Assembly (NCBI GenBank): GCA_963717375.1
Contig: OY970329.1
Location: 2,666,001-2,730,000, forward strand
DNA length: 64,000 nt
Origin: VRUE01 sp963717375
Lineage (GTDB): Bacteria; Actinomycetota; Thermoleophilia; Solirubrobacterales; 70-9
Reading direction: 5' to 3'
Position numbers and translations under genes: made by a program. The notes beneath the pieces are model-generated. The model saw only the letters and a program-made list of their open reading frames with translations. It was not told the origin of the DNA and did not search any database. How positions within the stretch are numbered: the first letter of the stretch is position 1; each line of letters begins with the position of its first letter. This document shows, in pieces, positions 24,513-32,912 of the stretch.

Positions 24513-24564
24513 TGGGCTTGCAAGGTGGGGTCGTGTTGCAAAGTGGGGGAAAGTGGGTTACTGT
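24513..24564 (+). promoter_or_regulatory. MraZ operator repeats and candidate -10 of the dcw cluster
   Basis: TGGG units occur at 24513, 24526, 24544 and 24554, the last two as GTGGG with a ten-base period. MraZ binds TGGGN repeats spaced by five bases in front of its own gene, so autoregulation is expected. TACTGT (24559-24564) directly follows the last repeat and could be the -10, which would put the operator over the promoter. Confidence 0.7.
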
Positions 24565-24583
24565 GCCGATCGAGTTGAAGCCC

Positions 24584-24628
24584 AGGACCGGGGTGGTGAG
24601 GTTCCTCCCACCTCATCACTCCGGTCCT
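24584..24628 (+). promoter_or_regulatory. 19-bp leader hairpin in front of mraZ
   Basis: Bases 24584-24602 and 24610-24628 pair over 19 positions, with two G-U pairs and a seven-base loop (TCCTCCC). The hairpin lies between the candidate promoter and the mraZ Shine-Dalgarno GAAAGGA (24653-24659). It is followed by CTAACTCTTTCCC, a weak pyrimidine run. It could be an attenuator, an RNA stability element or a protein site. Confidence 0.6.
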
Positions 24629-24669
24629 AACTCTTTCCCAGGTCGCCCGCACTGAAAGGAACCGAACCG

Positions 24670-25113
24670 GTGGCATTTCGGGGCCTCTACGAGCACAGTC
24701 TCGATTCCAAGGATCGCCTCACCGTTCCCTCCAGGTTCCGGGCCGCCCTTTCCGATGGCGTTGTTCTGTCCAAGGGCTTCGACCCCTGCGTCTGGGTGCA
24801 CACGACCGAGGAGTTCGAGCAGCTCTCCGACCGCTTTCTCTCGCCGCACAGCCCCTTCGGCCGCGACGCGCGCCAGCTGCGCCGCCGCTTCCACGGCGGC
24901 TCCTTCGATGAGAAGCTCGATTCCGCCGGCCGCATCCGCGTGCCCAAGCCGCTGATCGAGCACGCCGGCCTCGCCGGTCCCTGCGTCGTCGTCGGCACGG
25001 GGGAGTACCTGGAGATCTGGAACGCCGAGGCCTGGGCGAAGCAGGAGGCCGAGCTTGATGCCTCGGCGCCGGAGATCGCCGAGGGACTGGCCGCGAGTGG
25101 AGCGCCTGAGTGA
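24670..25113 (+). CDS. mraZ: Transcriptional regulator MraZ
   Basis: This 147-residue protein has two SpoVT/AbrB-like halves. The first contains GLYEHSLDSKDRLTVPSRFR. The second contains GGSFDEKLDSAGRIRVPKPLIEHAGL. Both show the DxxGRxxxP pattern of MraZ. It binds TGGG repeats, four of which lie upstream. The start is GTG 24670 with GAAAGGA ten bases before it. It leads the division and cell wall cluster and is followed after one base by rsmH. Confidence 0.93.
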   Translation: MAFRGLYEHSLDSKDRLTVPSRFRAALSDGVVLSKGFDPCVWVHTTEEFEQLSDRFLSPHSPFGRDARQLRRRFHGGSFDEKLDSAGRIRVPKPLIEHAGLAGPCVVVGTGEYLEIWNAEAWAKQEAELDASAPEIAEGLAASGAPE

Positions 25114-25114
25114 G

Positions 25115-26131
25115 ATGGCGGCCCGAGCCCAGCAAGCCGTTGACTTCGACCGCCCGCCGGCGAATCGCGCAAACCTCTTCTTTATGACGACCGAGCACCA
25201 ACCAGTCCTCGCCGACGAGCTGACCGAGCTGCTTGCTCCCGCGCCGGGGCAGACCGCGGTCGATTGCACCTTCGGCGGCGGCGGCCACGCGCGCCGCATC
25301 GCCGCCGCCCTCGGCCCGAGCGGGACGCTGATCTGCATCGATCGCGACCCGGCCGCCGAGGCCCGTTATGAGGCGTTCGCCGCCGAGGTGCCCTGCGCGA
25401 CCCGTTTCGTCGCCACCGACTTCGCAGCAGGGCTTCGCACCCTGCGCGGCGAAGGAATTCGCCCAGAGATGGTCTACATGGACCTCGGAATGTCCTCGAT
25501 GCAGGTCGACGCCTGGGAGCGGGGCTTCTCTTATTCCTACGACGCCCCCCTCGATATGCGCATGGACACCCGCCAGCAGCTGAGCGCCGCCGACGTCGTC
25601 AACGAGTGGCCGGAGTCGCGCTTGGCGCAGGTGCTGCGCCGCTTCGGCGAGGAGCGCTACGCGGGCGGGATCGCCCGCGAGATCAGCCGCCGCCGCCCGC
25701 TTTCCACTACTTCCGAGCTGGTCGACGCGATCAAAGCCGGGATGCCCGCCTCGGCCCGCTTCGGCGGCGGCCACCCCGCTAAGCGGAGCTTCCAGGCGAT
25801 CCGGATCGCCGTCAACGGCGAGCTCGACTCGCTCGACGACGCGCTGCCCACCGCCTGGGACATGCTGCCGCTCGGCGGCCGCCTCGCCACGATCGCCTTC
25901 CACTCGCTCGAGGACCGGCGCGCCAAGCGCTTCCTGGCCGAGCGCGCCCGCGGCTGCGTCTGCCCGCCCGAGCTGCCGGTCTGCGTCTGCGGCCGCGAGC
26001 CCGAAGCCGAGTTGCTGACCCGCCGCGCGGTCGCTCCCGGCCCCGAGGAGGTCGCGACCAACCCGCGCTCCCGCTCCGCCCACCTTCGCGCCGCCGTCAA
26101 GGTCTCCGAGAGCATCGCGGTGGAGGCCTGA
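25115..26131 (+). CDS. rsmH: 16S rRNA m4C1402 methyltransferase RsmH
   Basis: This protein of about 338 residues methylates N4 of C1402 in 16S rRNA using S-adenosylmethionine. The SAM site is VDCTFGGGGHARRIAAAL. The MDLGMSSMQVDAWERGFSY motif, the AKRSFQAIRIAVNGEL core and IAFHSLEDRRAKRFL are all present. The ATG at 25115 is chosen because it follows mraZ directly. The ATG at 25184 (MTTEHQPVLADE) fits the family N-terminus better but has no ribosome-binding site. It overlaps the ftsL-like gene (TGATG). Confidence 0.93.
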   Translation: MAARAQQAVDFDRPPANRANLFFMTTEHQPVLADELTELLAPAPGQTAVDCTFGGGGHARRIAAALGPSGTLICIDRDPAAEARYEAFAAEVPCATRFVATDFAAGLRTLRGEGIRPEMVYMDLGMSSMQVDAWERGFSYSYDAPLDMRMDTRQQLSAADVVNEWPESRLAQVLRRFGEERYAGGIAREISRRRPLSTTSELVDAIKAGMPASARFGGGHPAKRSFQAIRIAVNGELDSLDDALPTAWDMLPLGGRLATIAFHSLEDRRAKRFLAERARGCVCPPELPVCVCGREPEAELLTRRAVAPGPEEVATNPRSRSAHLRAAVKVSESIAVEA

Positions 26132-26676
26132 TGGCCGCGGCCGCGACAGCACGCCGCGCCGCCGCTCCAGCAAAGGCGCCGAGCCGCAAAGCGCCAGCCC
26201 GTAAAAAGCCGATCAAGGTCCAGCTCGCGCCGGCGCCGGCGCGCAAGGCGGCGCCGTCTCGCCGCAAGGCGCCCGCCCGCCGTCCCGGCGGCCAGCTGAT
26301 CCCGATCGCGGTCGGCGCCGCCACCGCGGCCCGCCACCTGCCCGATTCCAGCCTGATGGTGCGGATGACCCGCGGCCGCGCCTGGATCGCCGTGCTTGGC
26401 GTGCTGCTGGTCGGGATCGTCGCCGTCAACGTGCTCACGCTCAGCTTCTCCGCCGCGGCCGGCCACATCGACCAGAACATCACCGCGCTGGAAGAGGAGA
26501 ACCCGCTGCTGAACAGCCGTGTGGCGCAACGTGACGGCGCGGCGCGGGTGCGCTCCGAAGCGGGCGCCCTGGGCCTCGCACCTGCTTCCACCGACCAGAT
26601 CGAGGCCGTGACGGCGGGCCCCCACGATGTCGCCGTCGCCGCCCAGCGCCTCGCTGCCGCGGGCACGGGCTACTAG
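26131..26676 (+). CDS. ftsL: FtsL-like division protein
   Basis: This 181-residue bitopic protein has a long Lys/Arg/Ala/Pro-rich cytoplasmic tail (1-80) and one membrane segment (about 84-104, AWIAVLGVLLVGIVAVNVLT). A short coiled-coil follows (HIDQNITALEEENPLLNSRV), and the end is NxxGLAPAS-like (ALGLAPAS). Position between rsmH and ftsI together with this topology defines FtsL, which forms a complex with FtsQ and DivIC. Sequence identity in this family is always low. The basic tail is unusually long. Confidence 0.75.
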   Translation: MAAAATARRAAAPAKAPSRKAPARKKPIKVQLAPAPARKAAPSRRKAPARRPGGQLIPIAVGAATAARHLPDSSLMVRMTRGRAWIAVLGVLLVGIVAVNVLTLSFSAAAGHIDQNITALEEENPLLNSRVAQRDGAARVRSEAGALGLAPASTDQIEAVTAGPHDVAVAAQRLAAAGTGY

Positions 26677-26688
26677 AGGCCAGCCCAG

Positions 26689-28341
26689 ATGAAGATCATC
26701 GAGCGAAGGATCGGCCTCCTCTTCGCCGGCTTTCTCGTCTGCTTCCTCGTCATCGCCTGCCGGGCCTTCTGGTTGCAGGGTGTGCAGGGCGCGCAGCTCG
26801 CCTCCGAGGCGATCAGCCAGCAGACCCAATCGATTCCGCTACCGAGCCTGCGCGGCAGCCTGCTCGATCGCCACGGCAACGCGCTGGTCGCCTCCGAAGA
26901 CGCGGCGACGATCTTCGCCGTTCCCCCCGAAGTGACGAAGCCGGCGTTGGCGGCCGAAAAACTGGCGACGATCTTGAAGCTGCCGCAAAGCAAGGCGCTC
27001 AGCGCGGTGACCGCGGAAGGGACCTACTCGGTGCTCGCGCACAAAGTCGACCTGCCGACGGCGAAGCGGATCGAACGGCTCGACCTGGCCGGGATCGGCG
27101 AGGACCCCGACAGCCGGCGGACCTACCCGCAGGGCGATATGGCCGGACAGGTGCTCGGCTCCGTCGGCGCTGAAAACGAGGGCCTGACCGGGCTCGAGGC
27201 GGGCGAGGAATCGGCGCTGGCCGGGACCGACGGCGAACGGCGCATCGTCAGCGACGCCAAGGGCGAACCGATCCGGCTGGAAACTGCGCAGGAAGCCGAA
27301 AACGGCGAAGACGTCCAACTGACGCTCGACCCGGCGATCGAGGCGAAGACCGAACAGGTGCTGGCCGAAGTCGGCGAAACCTACGCGCCCAAGGGGGCGA
27401 CGGCGATCGTGATGGACCCGCGCAGCTCACAGATCCTGGCGATGGCCAACTGGCCGCCGGTCGACCCGGCCGACCTCTCCGGCGCCAGCCCCGAAGACCT
27501 GATCAACCGGGCGACCGGATTCACCTACGAACCGGGCTCGACCTTCAAGGCGTTCACCGTCTCGGCCGCCCTCGAGGAAAAAGAAATCACCCCGGAGACG
27601 TCCTTCTACCTGCCCTCGCAGCTGCAGGTTGCCGACCGCGTGATCGAAGACGCCGAGGCGCGACCGCCGATCTCCCTCACGGTCGCCCAGATCCTCGCCC
27701 AGTCGTCGAACGTCGGCGCGGTTGAGATCGGCCTCAAGCTCGGCTCCGAGCGCTTCAGTAAGTGGATCGACCGCTTCGGCTTCGGCCGGCCGACGGGGGT
27801 GCAGTTCCCCGGTGAGGAGCAGGGGATCGTGCCGCCGCTCGACAAATACTCCGGCTCGACAATGGGGAACCTGCCGATGGGCCAGGGTCTCGCGGTCACC
27901 CCGATGCAGATGATGGCTGGCTACGCGGCGATCGCCGACGGCGGCATCCTGCGCCCGCCGCAGCTGATCCAGAAGATCGGCGACGAAGAGGTGCACGAGC
28001 CGAAGGGCCAGCGGGTGATCAAAGCCGGCGTCGCAGCCCAGGTGCGCGAAATGCTCGAGGGGGTGCTGGAAGCCGGCGGCACGGCGTCGGAGGTCAGCGT
28101 CCCTGGCTACAAGCTCGCCGGCAAGACCGGCACCGCGCAGGTGGCTGAAGACGGGACTTACTCGGAGACGAAGTTCGTCGCTTCGTTCATTGGCTTTGCG
28201 CCGGCTCAGGATCCGCAGCTGCTTGTCTCGGTGATTGTGGACCAGCCGCAGGGGGATTACTACGGCGGGTCTGTGGCGGCTCCGGCTTTCGGCAAGATCG
28301 CGGCTTTTGCGCTTCCGTATCTCGGCGTTCCGACGGAATAG
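26689..28341 (+). CDS. ftsI: Division-specific peptidoglycan transpeptidase (class B PBP, FtsI/PbpB)
   Basis: This 550-residue class B penicillin-binding protein has an N-terminal membrane anchor (8-27) and a dimerisation domain. The transpeptidase domain carries Ser284 in GSTFKAF, the SSN motif in AQSSNVGAVEIG (about 339) and KTGTAQ (479-484). It cross-links septal peptidoglycan. No PASTA repeats follow the catalytic domain. Hairpin element B lies directly after its stop, so transcription may end or be processed there before the murE promoter. Confidence 0.93.
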   Translation: MKIIERRIGLLFAGFLVCFLVIACRAFWLQGVQGAQLASEAISQQTQSIPLPSLRGSLLDRHGNALVASEDAATIFAVPPEVTKPALAAEKLATILKLPQSKALSAVTAEGTYSVLAHKVDLPTAKRIERLDLAGIGEDPDSRRTYPQGDMAGQVLGSVGAENEGLTGLEAGEESALAGTDGERRIVSDAKGEPIRLETAQEAENGEDVQLTLDPAIEAKTEQVLAEVGETYAPKGATAIVMDPRSSQILAMANWPPVDPADLSGASPEDLINRATGFTYEPGSTFKAFTVSAALEEKEITPETSFYLPSQLQVADRVIEDAEARPPISLTVAQILAQSSNVGAVEIGLKLGSERFSKWIDRFGFGRPTGVQFPGEEQGIVPPLDKYSGSTMGNLPMGQGLAVTPMQMMAGYAAIADGGILRPPQLIQKIGDEEVHEPKGQRVIKAGVAAQVREMLEGVLEAGGTASEVSVPGYKLAGKTGTAQVAEDGTYSETKFVASFIGFAPAQDPQLLVSVIVDQPQGDYYGGSVAAPAFGKIAAFALPYLGVPTE

Positions 28342-28346
28342 GTAGC

Positions 28347-28460
28347 GAAGGAGGCCGGGTGCCCCTCCCCGCTCAACTTTTTCGGTGGAGAGTTGGGGGC
28401 AGGCAGTGGGCGGATTGCCGAAAAAGTACAAGCCGCGGGGAGGGGCACCCGGCCTCCTTC
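28347..28460. repeat. Hairpin element copy B (26-bp perfect arms, core inverted relative to copy A)
   Basis: Arms 28347-28372 and 28435-28460 are perfect inverted repeats of 26 bp with the seed GGGTGCCCCTCC. The core (28373-28433) is the reverse complement of the copy A core, nearly identical in its first 28 and last 20 positions and different in the middle. It fills the ftsI-murE gap and ends two bases before the murE -10. Confidence 0.92.
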
Positions 28461-28461
28461 C

Positions 28462-28467
28462 TAGAAT
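28462..28467 (+). promoter_or_regulatory. Candidate -10 element TAGAAT for murE, leaderless
   Basis: TAGAAT lies seven bases before the GTG at 28475 and immediately after hairpin element B. Confidence 0.6.
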
Positions 28468-28474
28468 CGCCACG

Positions 28475-29914
28475 GTGAGATTGGAAGAGCTTGTCGCGGG
28501 AGCTGCTGGGGCCCGGATTGTTGGGGACGCCGCCGTCGAGGTGGAGTCTTTGGCTTATGACAGTCGAAAAGTTGGGGCCGGGACGCTTTTTTTCTGCGTG
28601 CCGGGGGAGAAGGTTGATGGGCATGAGTTTGGGGCCTCTGCTGTTGAGGCTGGCGCCGTGGCGCTGGTGGTCGAGCGGGAGCTTGAGTTGGATGTGGCGC
28701 AGGTGGTTGTTCCGGATGCTCGGGCCGCTATGGCGCCCTTTGCGGCTCGGTTTTGGGGGGATCCGACGAGTGAGCTGCGGGTCGTTGGGGTTACCGGGAC
28801 GAATGGCAAGACGACCACTGCCTTCTTGATTCGGGAGGTGCTGGAGGCGGCCGGGGTGCAGTGCGGGTTGTTGGGGACCGTGCGGCAGGTTGTGGGGGGG
28901 GTTGAGGAGGAGGTTGAGCGGACCACTCCTGAGGCGATCGAGCTTCAGGCGACGTTCCGGCGGATGCTGGAGGCCGGCGACCGGGCCTGCGTGATGGAGG
29001 TCTCCTCGCACGCGCTGGCTCTGCACCGGGCCGATGCGATCCACTTCGAGGTCGCGCTGTTCACCAACCTGACCCAGGACCACCTCGACTTTCACGCGGG
29101 GATGGAGGAGTACTTTGGGGCGAAGCGGCTGCTCTTCGAGATGGGGCCGAAGGCCTCGATCGTCAACGTCGACGATCCCTATGGCCGGCGACTCGCCGAT
29201 GAATTCGATTGCGCCACGTTCTCGGCCGAGGGTGTCGAGGCCGACTTCGTCGCTCGCGACGTGTCCTTCGATTCGGCCGGCGCCGACTTCGGCGTCGGCG
29301 AGACATCGGTGCGGACCCGCTTGCCTGGTCACTTCAACGTGGCCAACGCGCTGGGGGCGTTTGCGGCGGCGACCGCGCTTGGGGTCTCGCCGGATGCCGT
29401 TGCGGAGGGACTGGGGCGCGCCGAGCGGGTGCCGGGGCGGTTTGAGCCGATCGACGAGGGGCAGGACTTCGCCGTGCTGGTCGATTACGCGCACACGCCG
29501 GACTCGCTGGAGAACGTGCTGCGGGCGGCGCGGCGGCTCAGCGAGGGTCGCCTGATCGCCGTCTTCGGCGCCGGCGGCGACCGCGATCGCGACAAGCGGC
29601 CGAAGATGGGGCGTGCGGGGGCCGGCCTCTCCGACCTGGCGATCGTCACCTCCGACAATCCCCGCTCCGAGGATCCCGGCACGATCGTCGCCGAAGTCGC
29701 CGCCGGGATCGAGAACGGCGCGGCGTTTGAGATCGAGCCCGACCGGCGGGCCGCGATCGCGCGCGCCCTGAGTGGCGCCCGGGCCGGCGATACGGTCGTC
29801 ATCGCCGGCAAGGGCCACGAGCAGGGGCAGGAGTTCGAGGACGGCCGCAAGGTTCCCTTCGACGACCGCGATGTCGCCCGTGAAGAGCTGCACAAGCTGG
29901 GCGGCGCGGCATGA
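28475..29914 (+). CDS. murE: UDP-MurNAc-tripeptide synthetase MurE
   Basis: This 479-residue Mur ligase adds the third amino acid to UDP-MurNAc-dipeptide. Marks are the N-terminal domain AYDSRKVGAGTLFFCVPG, the P-loop GVTGTNGKTTTAFLI and the tail motif VSSHALALHRADAI. The C-terminal part has VLVDYAHTPDSLENVL and the substrate-selecting DNPRSEDP, which is the DNPR motif found in meso-diaminopimelate-adding enzymes. I chose the GTG at 28475. The 30 codons before it are hairpin element B read through. Codon use in the first 500 bases is G/T-rich, unlike the rest of the gene. Confidence 0.94.
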   Translation: MRLEELVAGAAGARIVGDAAVEVESLAYDSRKVGAGTLFFCVPGEKVDGHEFGASAVEAGAVALVVERELELDVAQVVVPDARAAMAPFAARFWGDPTSELRVVGVTGTNGKTTTAFLIREVLEAAGVQCGLLGTVRQVVGGVEEEVERTTPEAIELQATFRRMLEAGDRACVMEVSSHALALHRADAIHFEVALFTNLTQDHLDFHAGMEEYFGAKRLLFEMGPKASIVNVDDPYGRRLADEFDCATFSAEGVEADFVARDVSFDSAGADFGVGETSVRTRLPGHFNVANALGAFAAATALGVSPDAVAEGLGRAERVPGRFEPIDEGQDFAVLVDYAHTPDSLENVLRAARRLSEGRLIAVFGAGGDRDRDKRPKMGRAGAGLSDLAIVTSDNPRSEDPGTIVAEVAAGIENGAAFEIEPDRRAAIARALSGARAGDTVVIAGKGHEQGQEFEDGRKVPFDDRDVAREELHKLGGAA

Positions 29915-31278
29915 AGATGACGGCGGCCGAGATCGCCGCCGCGATGGACGCCGAGATCCTCGCCGAGGGCGAGCCGACCGAGCCGGCGCGGGCGACGATC
30001 GATTCCGGTGCCACCGGCCCCGGAGATCTCTTCTTTGGCCTGCGCGGCGAGCGCGCTAACGGCGGCGAATATGCCGCCGCCGCCGTCGAGACCGGAGCGT
30101 GGGGCGTCGTCGTCACCCCCGAGATGTCGCGGTTGCTGCCGCTGTCCGGCGGGAAGTACGACCGCGAGGGGGCTGAAGCTTGGGTCTTCGCCGTCGCCGA
30201 CCCGCTCGCAGCGATGCAGGGTCTTGCCCTCGCCTGGCGCCGCGCGCTCGGCACCCGCGTCGCCGGCGTCACCGGCTCGGTCGGCAAGACCTCGGTCAAG
30301 GACATCGCGCGGGCGCTGCTGCCCGGCCGCGTCCACGCCAACCGCGAGAACCTCAACACCGAGATCGGCCTGCCGCTGACGGTGCTCGAAGCCTCCGAGG
30401 GGACCGAGACGATGGTGCTCGAGATGGCGATGCGCGGCGCCGGGCAGATCGCCGAGCTGGCGGCGATCGCCGAGCCCGAAGTCGCGGTGATCACCAACGT
30501 CGGCCCGGTCCACGTCGAGCTGCTCGGCTCGGTTGAGGCGATCGCGGCGGCCAAGGCCGAGGTGCTGCCGGCATTGCCTGCCAGTGGGACGGCCATCGTG
30601 CCGGTCGCGGCCGGCGAGCTGGAGCCCCACCTCGAGCAGGCGCCCAACCTACTTCGCTTCGGCGCCGGCGGTGACGTTTACGCAGCCCAGAGCCGGGTTG
30701 TCGACGGAGTCACCGAGGCCCTGGTCGAGACCCCCGACGGGTCACAGCTCTTCCACTTTCCCTTCGCCGAGGCCCACAACCTGGAGAACGCGCTGGCGGC
30801 GGTTGCGGTTGGCGTGGCTTTGGGAGCGCCGCTGGCTGAGATGGCCGACCGCGCTGCGAACATAGGCTTCTCCCGCTTCCGGGGCGAGCGCCTCGAGCTG
30901 GGCGACGGAATCGTCCTGGTGAATGACTGCTACAACGCCAACCCGGTCTCGATGCGCGCCGCGCTGAGCCACCTCGCCTCGCTCGGCGAGGGGCGGCGTA
31001 TCGCCGTGCTCGGCGAGATGGCCGAGCTCGGGCCCGGCGCCGATGGCTACCACCGCGAGATCGGTGTCAGCGCCCGCGCCGAGGGGGTCGACCTGTTGGT
31101 CGGAGTGGGCGAGCCGGCGCGCGGCTATGACCCGGACGAGCTGGTCGGCGATCCCGAGGAGGCGGCGGAGCTGCTCGCCGCGCAGCTCGAGCCCGGCGAC
31201 ACGATCCTTGTCAAGGGCTCGCGCTCGGCCGGCTTGGAGGCCGTCGCCACGAGCCTCGAGGGGCTGCTCGATGGGTGA
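29911..31278 (+). CDS. murF: UDP-MurNAc-pentapeptide synthetase MurF
   Basis: This 455-residue ligase adds D-Ala-D-Ala to the UDP-MurNAc tripeptide. The N-terminal SGATGPGDLFFGLRGERANGG, P-loop VTGSVGKTSVKDI, ENLNTEIGLPLTVL and VLVNDCYNANPVSMRAAL are all typical. The P-loop has Ser-Val in place of Thr-Asn of other Mur ligases, which is normal for MurF. It overlaps murE and mraY (ATG 31271 within its end). Confidence 0.94.
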   Translation: MKMTAAEIAAAMDAEILAEGEPTEPARATIDSGATGPGDLFFGLRGERANGGEYAAAAVETGAWGVVVTPEMSRLLPLSGGKYDREGAEAWVFAVADPLAAMQGLALAWRRALGTRVAGVTGSVGKTSVKDIARALLPGRVHANRENLNTEIGLPLTVLEASEGTETMVLEMAMRGAGQIAELAAIAEPEVAVITNVGPVHVELLGSVEAIAAAKAEVLPALPASGTAIVPVAAGELEPHLEQAPNLLRFGAGGDVYAAQSRVVDGVTEALVETPDGSQLFHFPFAEAHNLENALAAVAVGVALGAPLAEMADRAANIGFSRFRGERLELGDGIVLVNDCYNANPVSMRAALSHLASLGEGRRIAVLGEMAELGPGADGYHREIGVSARAEGVDLLVGVGEPARGYDPDELVGDPEEAAELLAAQLEPGDTILVKGSRSAGLEAVATSLEGLLDG

Positions 31279-32245
31279 AGTCCTGATTGCCGGGATGGCG
31301 GCGATGCTGATCTGCATCTTCCTCGGCCCCAAGTTCATCGAGTTCCTACGGGTGAAGGAGTTCGGTCAGCACATCCGCGAGGACGGTCCCCAGGAGCATC
31401 ACGCCAAGGCGGGGACGCCGACGATGGGCGGGCTGATCATCTTCGCCTCGATCTGCGTGCCCTACCTCGTTCTCTCCGACCGCGATGCGCAGAGCCTGGC
31501 CGTCTTCGGCGTGGCGATGGGCTGTGCGGCGATCGGCTTCGCCGACGACTTCATCAAGATCGTCAAGCGCCGCTCGCTCGGCCTCTCGGCGCGCTGGAAG
31601 ATGCTCTTCCAGCTCTTCCTCGCGCTCGGCCTCTGGTGGGTGGCTCGCCACGTGGTCGGTCTTGAGCCGATCCTCTTCTTCCGCATCGGCGACGCCAGCG
31701 TCGACCTCGGTCCGGTCCTCTACTTCGTCCTCGTCTTCCTCGTGATCGGCGGCACCTCCAACGGGGTCAACCTCACCGACGGCCTCGACGGCCTCGCCGC
31801 CGGCTCCTGCGCGATCGTCCTGCTCGCCTACACCGCGATCTCCTTCGTCACCAACGAGCAGCAGAACCTGGCCCTGCTCTCCGCCTGTCTGGTCGGCGCC
31901 TGCATCGGCTTCCTCTGGTTCAACGCCTTCCCCGCCTCGATCTTCATGGGGGACACCGGCTCACTGGGCCTTGGCGGCGCAATCGGCGCCCTGGCGGTGA
32001 TGACCCAGACCGAGGTGCTGCTGATCCTGATCGGCGGCATCTTCGTGATCGAGGCACTCTCGGTCGCGATCCAGGTCTTCTCCTTCAAAACCTTCCGCCG
32101 CCGCGTCTTCCTAATGGCGCCGCTGCATCATCACTTCGAGATGATGGCCTGGTCGGAGACCAAGATCATGCTCCGCTTCTGGATCGTTGCTGCTGTTTGT
32201 TCGGGGATCGGATTTACCCTGTATCAACAGTCGATTGGTCGGTAG
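31271..32245 (+). CDS. mraY: Phospho-MurNAc-pentapeptide translocase MraY
   Basis: This 324-residue polytopic membrane enzyme transfers phospho-MurNAc-pentapeptide to undecaprenyl phosphate to make lipid I. It shows HHAKAGTPTMGGLI, FADDFIKI with the catalytic Asp pair, NGVNLTDGLDGLAAG, FMGDTGSLGLGGAIG and PLHHHFE. About ten membrane segments are visible. The ATG at 31271 lies inside the end of murF and removes an out-of-family N-terminal extension. Hairpin element C starts seven bases after its stop. Confidence 0.94.
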   Translation: MGEVLIAGMAAMLICIFLGPKFIEFLRVKEFGQHIREDGPQEHHAKAGTPTMGGLIIFASICVPYLVLSDRDAQSLAVFGVAMGCAAIGFADDFIKIVKRRSLGLSARWKMLFQLFLALGLWWVARHVVGLEPILFFRIGDASVDLGPVLYFVLVFLVIGGTSNGVNLTDGLDGLAAGSCAIVLLAYTAISFVTNEQQNLALLSACLVGACIGFLWFNAFPASIFMGDTGSLGLGGAIGALAVMTQTEVLLILIGGIFVIEALSVAIQVFSFKTFRRRVFLMAPLHHHFEMMAWSETKIMLRFWIVAAVCSGIGFTLYQQSIGR

Positions 32246-32251
32246 CAGGGC

Positions 32252-32323
32252 GGGTCGGGTGTCCCCTCCCAAAACGCTCGGCGGGAGCCTCGCTTGAGTG
32301 TTTTGGGAGGGGACACCCGACCC
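32252..32323. repeat. Hairpin element copy C (28-bp arms, 27 paired)
   Basis: Arms 32252-32279 and 32296-32323 match at 27 of 28 positions, with a 16-base loop. The seed GGGTGTCCCCTCC matches that of the other copies. No core like that of copies A and B is present. The right arm carries the only plausible start codons of the GNAT gene downstream. Confidence 0.9.
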
Positions 32324-32881
32324 CCTGGGCCAGCGCTCGAGACTCGGCGGCTGAAGCTGCGGAGGTGGCGGGAGTCCGATCTCGAGCCGTTTGCGGCCAT
32401 CAATGCTGATCCGGAGGTCATGGAGCACTTTCCTGGGACGTTGACGCGGCGGCAGAGCGATGAGTTGGTTGAGCGGATTGAGGGTGGGTTTGCGGAAAAC
32501 GGCTTTTTTCTCTGGGCAGTCGAAGTGCGAGCCTCTGGTGAGTTCATAGGTTTCACCGGGTTGGCCGCGCCTGGCTTTGAGGCGCACTTCACGCCGACCG
32601 TGGAGATTGGCTGGCGGCTGGCGCGCTCGGCCTGGGGTCACGGCTATGCGACGGAGGCCGCGCGGGCCGCGCTCGGGTTTGGCTTCGATGAGGTTGGGCT
32701 GGACGAGGTCGTCTCGTTCACGACCGTCGCAAACACTCGCTCCCGGGCGGTGATGGAGCGGATCGGCATGACCCACGATCCCGCTGATGACTTCGATCAT
32801 CCCGGCTTGCCTCCGGGCGACCCCCAGCGCCCCCACGTCCTCTACAGGCTCAAGCCCTCCCGGCTGACTTCGTGTTTTTGA
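32294..32881 (+). CDS. GNAT acetyltransferase (RimJ/RimL type) inserted in the dcw cluster
   Basis: This protein of about 190 residues is an acetyl-CoA-dependent N-acetyltransferase. ETRRLKLRRWRESDLEPFAAINADPEVMEHFPG is the family N-terminus (here read from residue 16). GWRLARSAWGHGYATEAARAAL is the acetyl-CoA loop, and NTRSRAVMERIGM is the C-terminal motif. Only TTG codons inside hairpin element C (32294 or 32303) can start it. Its last codons and stop lie in a second hairpin (32863-32912). A GNAT gene between mraY and murD is unusual, so this may be an insertion delivered with the hairpins. Confidence 0.75.
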   Translation: MSVLGGDTRPPGPALETRRLKLRRWRESDLEPFAAINADPEVMEHFPGTLTRRQSDELVERIEGGFAENGFFLWAVEVRASGEFIGFTGLAAPGFEAHFTPTVEIGWRLARSAWGHGYATEAARAALGFGFDEVGLDEVVSFTTVANTRSRAVMERIGMTHDPADDFDHPGLPPGDPQRPHVLYRLKPSRLTSCF

Positions 32882-32912
32882 TGCCGTAGACAGCGAAAAA
32901 GACGAAGTCAGC
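32863..32912. repeat. 17-bp hairpin at the GNAT stop codon
   Basis: Arms 32863-32879 and 32896-32912 pair at 16 of 17 positions (GCTGACTTCGT followed by T-run, and its complement) with a 16-base loop. The GNAT stop codon is in the loop. A near copy of the right arm occurs at 9939-9956. Confidence 0.75.
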
